Made by a program: the position numbers and the translations under genes
The notes under the pieces: model-generated
What the model was told of the DNA's origin: nothing
Database searches by the model: none
Seen by the model: only the letters and a program-made list of their open reading frames with translations
Assembly (NCBI GenBank): GCA_903907305.1
Contig: CAIVNT010000199.1
Span: 1 to 23,373, forward strand
Direction: 5' to 3'
DNA: 23,373 nt
From: an uncultured Ignavibacteriota bacterium
Lineage (GTDB): Bacteria > Bacteroidota > Ignavibacteria > UBA10030 > UBA8401
In this document: piece after piece, positions 1 through 8,095 of the stretch
Layout of the letters: the number at the start of each line of letters is the position of its first letter
Position numbering within the stretch: the stretch's first letter is position 1

Positions 1-107
1 CATGCCGATAAACAACATCGGCATTTGCTCAGGATGAACAGTTCGGCGACATCGCGCCGAAGCATGACCGAAAAACACAAGCTAACTTAATTGAAGTGGC
101 ACTAGTT
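1..107. other. Left-edge non-coding stretch with two adjacent stem-loops
   Basis: No gene can be supported here. Two perfect hairpins stand side by side: ATGCCGAT (2-9) with ATCGGCAT (17-24), and TTCGGCG (42-48) with CGCCGAA (55-61). One plus frame is open from the edge to a TAA at 88-90, and a minus frame is open from an ATG at 65 to the edge. Either could be the end or start of a neighbouring gene, but neither has a ribosome binding site or a recognisable product. Confidence 0.3.
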
Positions 108-145
108 TAAAAAACAGCCGCACAGGAAGCGATCTTCCGTGCGGC
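108..145 (-). terminator. Rho-independent terminator of the T9SS gene pair
   Basis: Read on the minus strand, GCCGCACGGAAG pairs with CTTCCTGTGCGGC with one bulged base and a short loop. It is followed by a T-run (TGTTTTTT). It lies about 30 bases beyond the stop codon of the minus-strand secreted protein, where a terminator for that transcript is expected. Confidence 0.85.
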
Positions 146-172
146 CGCATTGTTTTAAACATGTTTCGAATG

Positions 173-1858
173 TTATTTTACCAAGAGCATTCGTTTTACT
201 TCGGAGAAGTGACTGGAAGTCAATTTATAGATATACATTCCGCTGGAGAGCTTTGCTGCATCGAATTTTGCATCAAAAGTTCCCGCAGACAAATAACCCT
301 CAAACAAAACACCAACTTCTCTTCCCAGTTCATCATAGACCGCAAGTTTTGTATCGCCCGCCTCAGGCAAGGCAAACGAAATTGTTGTGGAAGGATTAAA
401 AGGATTCGGATAATTCTGTTGTAAAGAATACTTCTCAGGAGTTGTCATATCGCCGACCAGACTTCCCTTTTTGCTGAAGATCATCACAGCCGAAGTGGAC
501 GCTTCTGAGCTAAATGAGGAATACTGATTCGTATTATCCTTTGATCGTGTTTTGTAATAGACGGTATACGTGTTCCCTACCGAATTCAACTGAAAATCAG
601 GATCGGTCCAGCTGTTTGATGTCTGCGTCGATTTTAGGGTCCAATCCTGCTGATCGAATCTGCTCCGAGAATACTTTCTCCACACCTCGTAACTATTGAC
701 ATCGGGTTCGGGATTCCAGTTCCAATTGACAGTGACCTGATTTTGTGAGCCGATAGCCATTCCGGTCGGGGCGGTGGGAATGTCATCGTATTGATATAAA
801 TCCAGTTTATCTGATTGTGCATGATTTTCTTGGAGTAAAAACAAATCGTTTCCGGCATAAGACAAATGGTTTAAGGTGCTCCAAATTAAACCATTTGTTA
901 CCGTGCTCCATGTAGAACCATTATATTTTACGTGTGTATTGTTTTGATCGGCTTTCTTATAAAATAAATGAATATCACCGCTGACCGTCTTTACTAAACT
1001 CAAATCTGAAGTATAATGATATGGATCCGACAACGTAGATACTGAAAATGTTGTTGCATTAACGTCTCGAACATAATGTCGCACCTGGGTAATTGTTGAC
1101 ATATCAATATAGTACTGTTCTAAACAAACCACATGAACAGTGTTACCAACAACCATCGTTTTGTTGTCCTTGGCAAAACCAACGGGATAAGATTGCAACG
1201 TAATTGGATTTTCCCAGTAAGGGCTGGATTCTGTGATATGAAAATCACGTGTGTATGCATGGCCCGACATTTCTTCATATGTAACATGGACTTCATTCGC
1301 AGATACGTCAACGCTCGCTTTGGTCCCTGATAGTGTTCCATAATCGCTGACCTCCTTAAAATAATCCCAAGAAGGAAATGCTCCAACTTTTGCCAATAAA
1401 TAATATGCTTCATTACCGCTCGATCCAGTTTCTGACCAAGCTACATGAACACCTTTATCGTCTGCCACTGTTGCCATGCTTGTGAATGAATTTGCACGTG
1501 TATACTGGGTTATTGGGTTTGACCAATTAGATCCCCCATCAGTGCTTTTTGCAATATACACATCTGTGTTTTTTTCATAGACAACATAAATTTTATCAGC
1601 ATATGTTGTAATAGCCGCATATCCCCCGATTCCTGTAGCAATGGTAACATCAGATACGACAGCAGAACCCGCCGAATTAACTCTTCCATATTTTAAAGTA
1701 CCGTTTGCGTAATAAATGACGTGAATTCCATTTCTGTCGGAAGATGAGCTAATTGTTTGATTATAACCAATTGTAAGACTTAGATTAACTCCGCTCGTCC
1801 ATGATTGCGAAAAGAGCATGTTTGCCATCATAAACAATGTTCCAAATATGTTTTTCAT
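173..1858 (-). CDS. Secreted protein with Asp-box, fibronectin III-like region and T9SS sorting domain
   Basis: The 561-residue product begins with a signal peptide (about residues 1-18, ending FSQ). The N-terminal part, to about residue 360, is rich in short beta segments (patterns such as GIHVIYY and IYVVYEK) and contains an Asp-box, STDGGSNW, at 105-112, as in sialidase-like beta-propellers. Residues of roughly 365-450 look like a fibronectin type III domain (VTVNWNWNPEPDVNSYEVWRK). The last 90 residues carry the T9SS sorting signature QNYPNPFNPSTTISF and the final SSGMYIYKL strand. The product is therefore expected to cross the outer membrane and be attached to the surface or released. 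The ATG is preceded by AAAGGA, which overlaps the TAA of the upstream gene 9 bases away, so translation is probably coupled. A glycosidase role is not supported: one Asp-box alone does not show catalytic residues. Confidence 0.9.
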   Translation of the reverse strand: MKNIFGTLFMMANMLFSQSWTSGVNLSLTIGYNQTISSSSDRNGIHVIYYANGTLKYGRVNSAGSAVVSDVTIATGIGGYAAITTYADKIYVVYEKNTDVYIAKSTDGGSNWSNPITQYTRANSFTSMATVADDKGVHVAWSETGSSGNEAYYLLAKVGAFPSWDYFKEVSDYGTLSGTKASVDVSANEVHVTYEEMSGHAYTRDFHITESSPYWENPITLQSYPVGFAKDNKTMVVGNTVHVVCLEQYYIDMSTITQVRHYVRDVNATTFSVSTLSDPYHYTSDLSLVKTVSGDIHLFYKKADQNNTHVKYNGSTWSTVTNGLIWSTLNHLSYAGNDLFLLQENHAQSDKLDLYQYDDIPTAPTGMAIGSQNQVTVNWNWNPEPDVNSYEVWRKYSRSRFDQQDWTLKSTQTSNSWTDPDFQLNSVGNTYTVYYKTRSKDNTNQYSSFSSEASTSAVMIFSKKGSLVGDMTTPEKYSLQQNYPNPFNPSTTISFALPEAGDTKLAVYDELGREVGVLFEGYLSAGTFDAKFDAAKLSSGMYIYKLTSSHFSEVKRMLLVK

Positions 1859-1867
1859 AAAATTCCT

Positions 1868-3628
1868 TTATTTGATATATATAGCTTTAATAGTTTTCTT
1901 AAATTCGTTTGTTTCAATGACTATAAAATATATTCCGGAAGTGATCATTTCCCCGCTGGATGATTTACCCGTCCATGGTATTGTGTGCGCTCCGGATTGC
2001 ACCGTACTATTCAATAATATTACAATCTCTTTTCCCAAAGAGTTAAAAATTGTGACAGCTACATGTTGTTCTTTTGGTATGGCAAAACTGATATTGGTTT
2101 GATTGTTGAATGGATTCGGATAATTTTGAGAAAACTGATATCCTGAAGGACCTGTCGGCTTATTCTTTACCTCAGTAACACCAGTTCTCTTAAAGATTGT
2201 TGTGAATTTTTTGATACCAAATCCAACCGGATCGTAATCCGTTTCAAGAATGATTTCTTTTTGACCGTCACCATCCAGATCGGCAGCATCGGAAGAATAA
2301 ATAACACTGTTTTGTCCCGCGGCAGCCAGTTCATTAATTTTCACATACCAAAGATTCATCCCCGATTGAGCATTACTTTTGAAGATAAGAATGCGCTGAG
2401 CCAAATGAACAAAGAGTTCATCTTTCCCATCATTGTCCATATCCCGTGAGTGCATGCCAAAACCAATGAAAGAGAACATTCCGATGATATCAATCTGATA
2501 CACCTGCTGATACTGATCGTCTCCCACACTTTCAAACGCAAAGAGACGAGTGACAGCTGTATCATTGATGAAGGTGTCCCCTCCGAACCATACCTCCGGT
2601 TTGCCGTTCTTGTTGAAGTCGTTAGTAACGCAGGTGAGATAGAGGTTCTTGGTCGGAAGCTGAGCGATCATTTTTGTGGTAAACAGATCGTTCCCCTGAT
2701 ACTCATGCGTATAGGCATATCCGTTCTCGCTGCCGGTGCCGATATTTGCCTTCCCGTCACCGTCGAAATCCCCGAAGGAAAGGCCTTTTGTATATGTAAG
2801 AACTTCCCCGGGATCTTTGATATTGACATAATACCAGTGTTTGAATGTTTTGCTCACAGTATCATACCGGTCAATCACCGTAGGAAACCCCGATAATTCC
2901 TCGACATTCGAGCCAACTACTTTGTACACAGTCTCGTCTTTCTCGTCACCGTCGATATCAATAAATGAACGCATTTGTGCACCAAGTTGATGTGCTAATG
3001 TATCATACTGAGTTTTAACGGTAATAGGGTAAGAGGTTTGAGTCGATTGTGTATAGAGATAATTGAAATTGTATTGTGGTCCCACTTTGAAAACTGCAAG
3101 ATCAATTAAGTTGTCTCCGTCAACATCTCCAAAAGCAGAAGGACCACCAATACTGTCTGGAATAAATAGTATTGATTTAAATATTGAATCCGTTCCATAT
3201 TCATATCCAGCCAATCCTTCAAAAGAGAACGGATCTCCGACTGTACGTCTCATTCTATTACCATAAATCTCATTACGGCCATTTTTATTCGCATCAAATA
3301 CTGTATAGATATTTGGCACATAATAATCCCCCAACGGCAGTTCAGCCATAAAGCGATATTTGGAATAGAACAACATGGTATCCATATCGCTTGGAGAGAT
3401 GGTGAGATTGGCGCCGCCTATCCGAGGAGTCTCCGTCGGAAGAATATTCTTAACGGAGATGATGCTGTTGTTTTGTCGAAGAATAATTCTGTTCGGAGTG
3501 GTTTGGTCGACAGTAATGCCGTGGTGCGGCAATGCTGCCAATTCAGAAGCATATTTGCTTAAGAGAGATTGTTGGCTGAATGAAAGTGTCACAATACAGA
3601 AAACGAGAGAAAGATATTTTGCGGTCAT
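1868..3628 (-). CDS. FG-GAP/VCBS-repeat secreted protein with T9SS sorting domain
   Basis: The 586-residue product has a signal peptide (MTAKYLSLVFCIVTLSFSQ). At least seven calcium-loop motifs of the form DxDxDG or a close variant follow, for example DVDGDNLIDL, DIDGDEKDE, DFDGDGKANI, DFNKNGKPEV, DMDNDGKDEL and DLDGDGQKEI, spaced like the blades of an integrin-alpha type propeller. The C terminus has the T9SS signature QNYPNPFNNQTNISFAIP and ends IYFIVIETNEFKKTIKAIYIK-like. It is probably a surface or secreted calcium-stabilised adhesin or binding protein; the ligand is unknown. An in-frame TTG four codons upstream is possible, but the ATG gives the cleaner signal peptide. It leads a two-gene transcript with the downstream T9SS protein, and a candidate ACGT-box promoter lies about 390 bases upstream. 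Confidence 0.9.
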   Translation of the reverse strand: MTAKYLSLVFCIVTLSFSQQSLLSKYASELAALPHHGITVDQTTPNRIILRQNNSIISVKNILPTETPRIGGANLTISPSDMDTMLFYSKYRFMAELPLGDYYVPNIYTVFDANKNGRNEIYGNRMRRTVGDPFSFEGLAGYEYGTDSIFKSILFIPDSIGGPSAFGDVDGDNLIDLAVFKVGPQYNFNYLYTQSTQTSYPITVKTQYDTLAHQLGAQMRSFIDIDGDEKDETVYKVVGSNVEELSGFPTVIDRYDTVSKTFKHWYYVNIKDPGEVLTYTKGLSFGDFDGDGKANIGTGSENGYAYTHEYQGNDLFTTKMIAQLPTKNLYLTCVTNDFNKNGKPEVWFGGDTFINDTAVTRLFAFESVGDDQYQQVYQIDIIGMFSFIGFGMHSRDMDNDGKDELFVHLAQRILIFKSNAQSGMNLWYVKINELAAAGQNSVIYSSDAADLDGDGQKEIILETDYDPVGFGIKKFTTIFKRTGVTEVKNKPTGPSGYQFSQNYPNPFNNQTNISFAIPKEQHVAVTIFNSLGKEIVILLNSTVQSGAHTIPWTGKSSSGEMITSGIYFIVIETNEFKKTIKAIYIK

Positions 3629-4013
3629 AATTATTTTCAATAATAATAATTTTGGGGAAAAGAGGTTGTAAGAATATCATCACGTAAATCCTGTAAAGTA
3701 CTCGTCTACTGTTAATGATAACGATATATATTCAGTGTCGATGGATTTCCCCTGCAGGGAGGAAAAATGATTGCCAAGATCAATGCATCTTGGTATTGAA
3801 GAGAATGAAAGAATTATTACGAAGAAAAAAGAGAGATGGTGTAAGTCTTTTCGACGAAGAAACCGATGAATCAATGACGAGAAGCAGATAAGATGCAGAA
3901 AAATGAAATAGAGATTTTCAATCGGGAGCAAACATTCGCGTTGGAGAGGCGGGGGACGATTATCGAGCTCAGCGATAGATTTCATATATGCAGGTCGATC
4001 TGTATGACTCTTT
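3629..4013 (-). other. Long putative 5' leader of the T9SS gene pair
   Basis: If transcription starts at the minus-strand promoter at 4014-4056, this stretch is an untranslated leader of roughly 380 bases. It holds a perfect 7-bp hairpin (CCAAGAT 3774-3780 with ATCTTGG 3787-3793) beside the palindrome CCCTGCAGGG. A 101-codon minus frame (3985-3680) opens just after the expected start of transcription. Its translation is low-complexity, it has no Shine-Dalgarno, and it resembles no family, so it is not called as a gene. Confidence 0.3.
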
Positions 4014-4056
4014 AATCTAACCTAATTCGCTTGACCACACCATCACGTGAACGCGT
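4014..4056 (-). promoter_or_regulatory. ACGT-box promoter, copy 5 (minus strand)
   Basis: Read on the minus strand it is ACGCGTTCACGTGATGG, then TAGATT at 4019-4014. The two half-sites (ACGC, ACGT) start 8 bases apart. The hexamer TAGATT sits at exactly the same distance from CACGTGAT as the -10 hexamers of the four plus-strand copies. The -35 (TGGTGT) is weaker than in the other copies. It would drive the minus-strand T9SS genes through a long leader. Confidence 0.5.
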
Positions 4057-4256
4057 ATAATTTTGTACAACAGAGACCAATTGGTCGGTTGATGGGCCGA
4101 TATTTGAGTGGACATTTTGTGAAAAGAATCATTAAGAAAACAACATGACGATTTTGAAACAATACAACGACGAACCGCTTAACAGTGCATTCATTAGAAA
4201 AAGTTGAATAAATTCAGTATCTTATGCCGTTAAAATTGAATTGGATGAGGAAAACC

Positions 4257-5129
4257 ATGCAATCACGTAACGTTTCCATCGGCTTAGTGCAGAATTCCTG
4301 TTCGTCGGATTTTTCCGCCAACATGAAAAAAGCAACGGACGGCATCCGTGAAGCGGCAAACAAAGGGGCGAACATCGTCTGCCTGCAGGAATTGTTCTCG
4401 TCATTATATTTCTGCGACAAAGAGGATTACGCGCCGTTCCAATTGGCGGAACCGATCCCGGGAAAATCCACCGATATGCTTCAGCCGCTTGCGAAAGAAC
4501 TCGGCGTGGTAATTATTGCATCGCTGTTCGAAAAACGAGCCGAAGGAGTGTACCACAATACCACCGCCGTGATCGATGCGGACGGAACGTATCTCGGCAA
4601 GTACCGCAAGATGCATATTCCGGATGATCCGGCGTATTATGAAAAATTCTATTTCACTCCCGGCGATCTCGGATTCAAATCCTTCGCTACAAAATTCGGC
4701 AGACTCGGCGTACTCATCTGCTGGGATCAGTGGTATCCCGAAGCGGCGCGTCTCACGGCGCTGACCGGAGCGGAAATTCTCTTCTATCCTACGGCCATCG
4801 GCTGGGCGGACGGCGAAGATCCGAAGATCAACAACATGCAGCACGATGCGTGGGAAACCATCCAGCGCTCACATGCAGTAGCGAACGGCATTCCCGTTGT
4901 TTCCGTCAACCGTGTGGGACATGAAGGGAATCAGACATTCTGGGGCGGTTCGTTTATAGCGGGGAATCAGGGAGAGATCCTCTTCAAAGCATCGCACGAC
5001 AAAGAGGAAGTGAATGTGGTGACGGTGGATCTTGCCAGAGCCAACAGCACGCGTATTCACTGGCCATTCCTTCGCGACAGACGTATCGATGCGTACTCAG
5101 ACATCACCAAAAGATTTATTGACAATTAA
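4257..5129 (+). CDS. aguB: N-carbamoylputrescine amidase (nitrilase superfamily)
   Basis: This cytoplasmic enzyme hydrolyses N-carbamoylputrescine to putrescine, CO2 and ammonia, the last step of the agmatine route to polyamines. The 290-residue product is a complete carbon-nitrogen hydrolase with the expected Glu-Lys-Cys triad: E45 in CLQELFSS, K118 in KYRKMHIPDDP and C155 in LICWDQWYPE. The KMHIPDDP and FYFTPGDLGF segments are typical of the AguB branch rather than of generic nitrilases. The partner gene aguA lies two genes downstream, which strongly supports the assignment. The chosen ATG has GAGG six bases upstream; an in-frame ATG 11 codons earlier lacks a clear ribosome binding site. 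The 5' flank shows no ACGT-box promoter pointing this way. Confidence 0.93.
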   Translation: MQSRNVSIGLVQNSCSSDFSANMKKATDGIREAANKGANIVCLQELFSSLYFCDKEDYAPFQLAEPIPGKSTDMLQPLAKELGVVIIASLFEKRAEGVYHNTTAVIDADGTYLGKYRKMHIPDDPAYYEKFYFTPGDLGFKSFATKFGRLGVLICWDQWYPEAARLTALTGAEILFYPTAIGWADGEDPKINNMQHDAWETIQRSHAVANGIPVVSVNRVGHEGNQTFWGGSFIAGNQGEILFKASHDKEEVNVVTVDLARANSTRIHWPFLRDRRIDAYSDITKRFIDN

Positions 5130-5130
5130 C

Positions 5131-5148
5131 AATTATCAATGAACAATG
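5131..5148. repeat. Left AT-rich flank word of the four-helix-bundle gene
   Basis: The stretch holds the words AATTATCA (5131-5138) and CAATGAACAAT (5137-5147). Both recur, inverted and in swapped order, just after the small gene that follows (TGATAATT and ATTGTTCATTG). The flank begins directly after the aguB stop codon. Confidence 0.6.
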
Positions 5149-5161
5149 AGCAAGGTGTTGA

Positions 5162-5524
5162 GTGCTGACGAAAGATGAAGTGTTGTATAAAAAAGCGTTC
5201 GCATTAGCTGTGAAGATTGTGAAGTTGTCAAGGCAATTGACGGAAGAGAAAAGAGAATATGTTCTGTCGAAACAACTCCTTCGATGCGGCACGTCGATTG
5301 GAGCCAATATCATAGAAGCGAACGGCGGCATATCAAAAGCGGACTTCTCGGCTAAAATGTCCATCTCGTACAAAGAGTCGCTGGAAACAAAGTATTGGCT
5401 CGATCTGCTGAAAGAAACGAATCTGATTGATTCAAATACACACGAAGCGCTTCATCAGGAGACTGATGAACTGTCAAAAATACTATACTCCATTTTAAAA
5501 ACCACACGCATTCAGTCGACGTAA
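5162..5524 (+). CDS. Four-helix-bundle protein (23S rRNA intervening-sequence protein / S23-like family)
   Basis: The 120-residue, all-helical product has the family hallmarks: FALAVKIVKLSRQL in helix 1, the RCGTSIGANIIEANGG turn, DFSAKMSISYKESLETKYW in helix 3 and LSKILYSILKTTR in the last helix. The family is named after ORFs inside 23S rRNA intervening sequences but is common as single genes of unknown role; related proteins act as nucleic-acid-binding accessory factors (for example Avd of diversity-generating retroelements). Start: an in-frame TGA directly precedes the GTG, so GTG is the only upstream start, and AAGG lies 6 bases before it. It interrupts aguB and aguA and is flanked on both sides by repetitive AT-rich words, suggesting insertion into the polyamine operon. 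No reverse transcriptase or rRNA gene is nearby. Confidence 0.85.
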   Translation: MLTKDEVLYKKAFALAVKIVKLSRQLTEEKREYVLSKQLLRCGTSIGANIIEANGGISKADFSAKMSISYKESLETKYWLDLLKETNLIDSNTHEALHQETDELSKILYSILKTTRIQST

Positions 5525-5535
5525 CAGTTATCAAA

Positions 5536-5551
5536 TGATAATTGTTCATTG
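5536..5551. repeat. Right AT-rich flank word of the four-helix-bundle gene
   Basis: TGATAATT (5536-5543) and ATTGTTCATTG (5541-5551) are the exact reverse complements of words found immediately before the gene. Similar words continue up to the aguA start codon (GATTGATCATTG), so the whole 43-base gap consists of this type of sequence. Confidence 0.6.
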
Positions 5552-5567
5552 TTGATTGATCATTGAC

Positions 5568-6608
5568 ATGAAGACACCAAAACAACTCGGTTACCGTTTC
5601 CCCGCAGAGTGGGAACAGCAAAAAGCAACATGGCTCAGCTGGGCGCACAAACTCGAATCCTGGCCCGATAAATTTGAACCGGTACCGCACGTCTACACAA
5701 ATATCGTCAAGACCATCGCACGCTTTCAGCATGTGAATATTAATGTGAAAGATGAGGAGATGTTCGAGGATGTGACATCACGTCTGACGCTCGCCGGTGT
5801 TCCCGAAGATCGTTTTACACTCTACCGCATTCCAACAAATGATGCATGGTGTCGCGATCACGGTCCGGCTTTTGTTGTAAATCCGAATGCAGAACAGAAG
5901 CTTGCGATAGTGGATTGGGGCTACAACGCGTGGGGAGGGAAATATCCGCCGTTCGATCTGGATGATATCGTGCCAACGAAGATCGCCGAACATTATAAGG
6001 TTCCCGTCTTCTATCCCGGCATTGTGATGGAGGGAGGCTCCATTGAAGTGAACGGGAAAGGATGTCTGCTCACCACGAAAGCTTGTCTGCTGAACGAGAA
6101 CAGAAATCCGAACTTGAATCAGGAACAGATCGAAACGTATCTGAAAGAATATTACGGACAGGAAAAGATTCTCTGGCTGAACGACGGGATTGTCGGCGAC
6201 GATACGGACGGACACATCGACGATTTGTCACGCTTTGTGAATCCGACGACGATCGTTACCTGTGTGGAAGAAGATCCGCAGGATGAAAATTATGAGATCC
6301 TGCAGGAAAATCTGAAACTGCTGCACACGCTGACGGATCAGGATAATACACCGTTCAACATCATCGAACTGCCGATGCCCGGTCATATAGCGTACGACGG
6401 ACAGAGACTCCCTGCAAGTTATGCGAACTTTTTGATCGGCAACGGATTCGTCATTGTTCCGGTCTTCAATCATCCGAACGATCTGAAGGCGCTCAACATC
6501 ATCCAGGCGCAGTTCCCTGGCCGCGCAGTGATCGGTATCGAATGCGTGGATCTTGTGTGGGGACTTGGAACACTGCACTGTATCAGTCAGCAGGAACCGG
6601 CTGTCTAA
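5568..6608 (+). CDS. aguA: Agmatine deiminase
   Basis: This enzyme converts agmatine to N-carbamoylputrescine and ammonia, feeding AguB. The 346-residue length matches the family (Porphyromonas-type peptidylarginine deiminase / agmatine deiminase fold). Visible signatures are NDAWCRDHGPAFVV, GGSIEVNGKGCLLTT with CLLNENRNPN, the D214-G-H216-I-D218-D catalytic block, and the nucleophile C338 in GLGTLHCISQQEPAV at the C terminus. All expected catalytic residues are present. The ATG was chosen because it begins the conserved MKTPKQLGYRFPAEW segment; an in-frame TTG four codons earlier lies inside the AT-rich repeat. It probably shares a transcript with aguB through the inserted small gene. Confidence 0.95.
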   Translation: MKTPKQLGYRFPAEWEQQKATWLSWAHKLESWPDKFEPVPHVYTNIVKTIARFQHVNINVKDEEMFEDVTSRLTLAGVPEDRFTLYRIPTNDAWCRDHGPAFVVNPNAEQKLAIVDWGYNAWGGKYPPFDLDDIVPTKIAEHYKVPVFYPGIVMEGGSIEVNGKGCLLTTKACLLNENRNPNLNQEQIETYLKEYYGQEKILWLNDGIVGDDTDGHIDDLSRFVNPTTIVTCVEEDPQDENYEILQENLKLLHTLTDQDNTPFNIIELPMPGHIAYDGQRLPASYANFLIGNGFVIVPVFNHPNDLKALNIIQAQFPGRAVIGIECVDLVWGLGTLHCISQQEPAV

Positions 6609-6688
6609 AAACAATTGAAAATTGACAGTGGAAAATTGGTAAATGCTCAGTGTATTGGACAAAACACTTTCGATCTCTGCCACTAATG

Positions 6689-6776
6689 CACGAAGACACA
6701 AAATTTGCAAGAAAAATACAATCCACTAATTTTTCATTTATCCTTTGTGGGATTTTGTGTTTTTAGTGTCTTCGTG
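6689..6776. repeat. Intergenic interrupted palindrome (CACGAAGACAC arms)
   Basis: CACGAAGACAC (6689-6699) is an exact inverted copy of GTGTCTTCGTG (6766-6776). A second nested inverted pair, ACACAAAAT (6696-6704) and ATTTTGTGT (6752-6760), lies inside. It resembles a REP-like element or a short non-autonomous repeat. The surrounding gap (6609-6843) also contains AATTGAAAATTGACA-type words and no gene. Confidence 0.65.
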
Positions 6777-6843
6777 GCGAATTGCTAACGAAAATAGAAG
6801 CTTGCTGAGTAGTTACGAAAATTGAAAATTACCATTATCAAGC

Positions 6844-6869
6844 GAGCCGGGGATTTCCTCGGCTTTTTT
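6844..6869 (+). terminator. Rho-independent terminator of the agu operon
   Basis: GCCGGGG (6846-6852) pairs with CCTCGGC (6857-6863), with one G-U wobble and an ATTT loop, followed by six T residues. It lies about 235 bases after the aguA stop codon and is the first clear intrinsic terminator of that unit. Confidence 0.85.
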
Positions 6870-6955
6870 ATTGTTGATATTGCAAAGAACAATCTGGAAT
6901 TTACTGTTGCAGAATCGTCCACAATCTTCAACCGATGTTCTGATCAAATTCCGAT

Positions 6956-7309
6956 ATGTCAGAAATTCCTTTGTATAAAGATCCGCTTGTTGAAATATTT
7001 TCGGATTCGATCCGTTTCAATTTGTATTACTTTCCAATGGGCGGAACAAAAACGGTGATGTTCAGCGAAGTCGAATCTATTTCTCTTGAACCTGCAACGA
7101 TCTCCAACGGGAAGTGGCGTGTTTGGGGAACGGGTGATCTCTTCACGTGGTTCCCGTGTGATGTCGCGCGTCCGGGCAGGGACAGGATATTCTTTCTGAA
7201 GATACGGGGAAAAAGAGTGAGCATCGGATGGACGGTGTATGATGCGGACAGGGTGAGCCGTCTTTTGGCGCAAAAAGGATTTACGATCGCCGGAGCTGCG
7301 CCGTTTTGA
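6956..7309 (+). CDS. Small cytoplasmic protein of unknown function
   Basis: The 117-residue product has no signal peptide or membrane segment. It alternates short beta strands (SDSIRFNLYYFPMGG, KTVMFSEVESISLEP, RIFFLKIRGKRVSIGW) and ends in one helix (DADRVSRLLAQKGF). That order is reminiscent of bacterial PH-like domains, but this is a shape impression only. The ATG is the first in frame after the terminator, and no Shine-Dalgarno is visible. Coding appears real, because the strand pattern and hydrophobic spacing persist through the whole frame. Function unknown. Confidence 0.6.
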   Translation: MSEIPLYKDPLVEIFSDSIRFNLYYFPMGGTKTVMFSEVESISLEPATISNGKWRVWGTGDLFTWFPCDVARPGRDRIFFLKIRGKRVSIGWTVYDADRVSRLLAQKGFTIAGAAPF

Positions 7310-7408
7310 TTTTCATTCTGGCATTTAGGATATTCATGAAGAATGGATCAACGCATAATACAATTCCGCATATTTTGCACAATTCCACTTTACTTATCGT
7401 CTGTTGAT

Positions 7409-8095
7409 ATGAAAACAGTATTCGGAATTACCGCAATTCTTCTTTTCGTCTGCGGACCGGTTGCAGTGAAAGCGCAGTCCCTCGATCATGTGCTGATGAA
7501 TAACGGCACGAAGAAATTCGGCATTGTGGAACTTCGCAATCCATTGACGAAGTCGCCGTTTTTGACCATCGACACAACGTTGCGGATCGAACTGACGGAC
7601 GTTCAAGGCTATCAGACAGCGGACGGATATTTCCGGAAGCGTTTTACGGGCGATCTGTTGGACAAAGATAATTTCATCTTTCTAAAAAAGACGACGACGG
7701 GAAAAGTGGACCTCTATTCGTCGGTGAGTTGGTCCACAGAATTCAATCCGGTCACCGCACAGAACATTTTGCCGGTACTGAAGACGGCCGCTTCCGCGGA
7801 GTATGTGAGCAAGAGCGGATACAACGTGCTGGATGTGGATTACGACAATCTCCGCGAACTGCTTGCGGATAATGTGCGCAGCATGCAGATGCTTGATGAA
7901 TATGAGACGCTGAATTATTATACGTACGGTGCCGGCGGAGTCGGTACACTGCTGGTGCTGAGCGGTGCTTCCAAAGATATCAACCGCGGGAAGAATTATT
8001 TCATTGCCGGGGCGGCATGTTTTTCCATCGCATGGATACCGCACCTGCTCCAGCAAACGATCCTTCAGGATGCCATTACGGAGTATAACAAATGA
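7409..8095 (+). CDS. Exported protein of unknown function
   Basis: The 228-residue product starts with a canonical signal peptide (MKTVFGITAILLFVCGPVAVKAQ), which decides the start; an in-frame ATG 22 codons upstream would bury it. The mature part is a beta-rich domain (NGTKKFGIVELRNP, LLDKDNFIFLKK), followed near the C terminus by a hydrophobic stretch (YGAGGVGTLLVLSGASK, then NYFIAGAACFSIAWIPHLL) that could be one or two membrane segments. Its stop overlaps the ATG of the DUF2164 gene by four bases (ATGA), so the two are translationally coupled. No family recognised. Confidence 0.7.
   Translation: MKTVFGITAILLFVCGPVAVKAQSLDHVLMNNGTKKFGIVELRNPLTKSPFLTIDTTLRIELTDVQGYQTADGYFRKRFTGDLLDKDNFIFLKKTTTGKVDLYSSVSWSTEFNPVTAQNILPVLKTAASAEYVSKSGYNVLDVDYDNLRELLADNVRSMQMLDEYETLNYYTYGAGGVGTLLVLSGASKDINRGKNYFIAGAACFSIAWIPHLLQQTILQDAITEYNK

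Noticed and set aside
2450..2896. 148-codon plus frame opposite the FG-GAP gene
   Set aside because: Antisense shadow; the minus frame has a signal peptide, repeats and a T9SS tail.
3680..3985. 101-codon minus frame just after the minus-strand ACGT-box promoter
   Set aside because: The translation is low-complexity (FFFVIILSFSS) with no ribosome binding site and no recognisable fold; treated as leader sequence, though its position relative to the promoter leaves some doubt.
4041..4060. ACGT box read on the plus strand towards aguB
   Set aside because: On the plus strand no -10 hexamer falls at the required register; on the minus strand it does.
5131..5551. Insertion sequence or diversity-generating retroelement around the four-helix-bundle gene
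   Set aside because: No transposase, reverse transcriptase or template repeat is present, and the flanks lack a clean target duplication.
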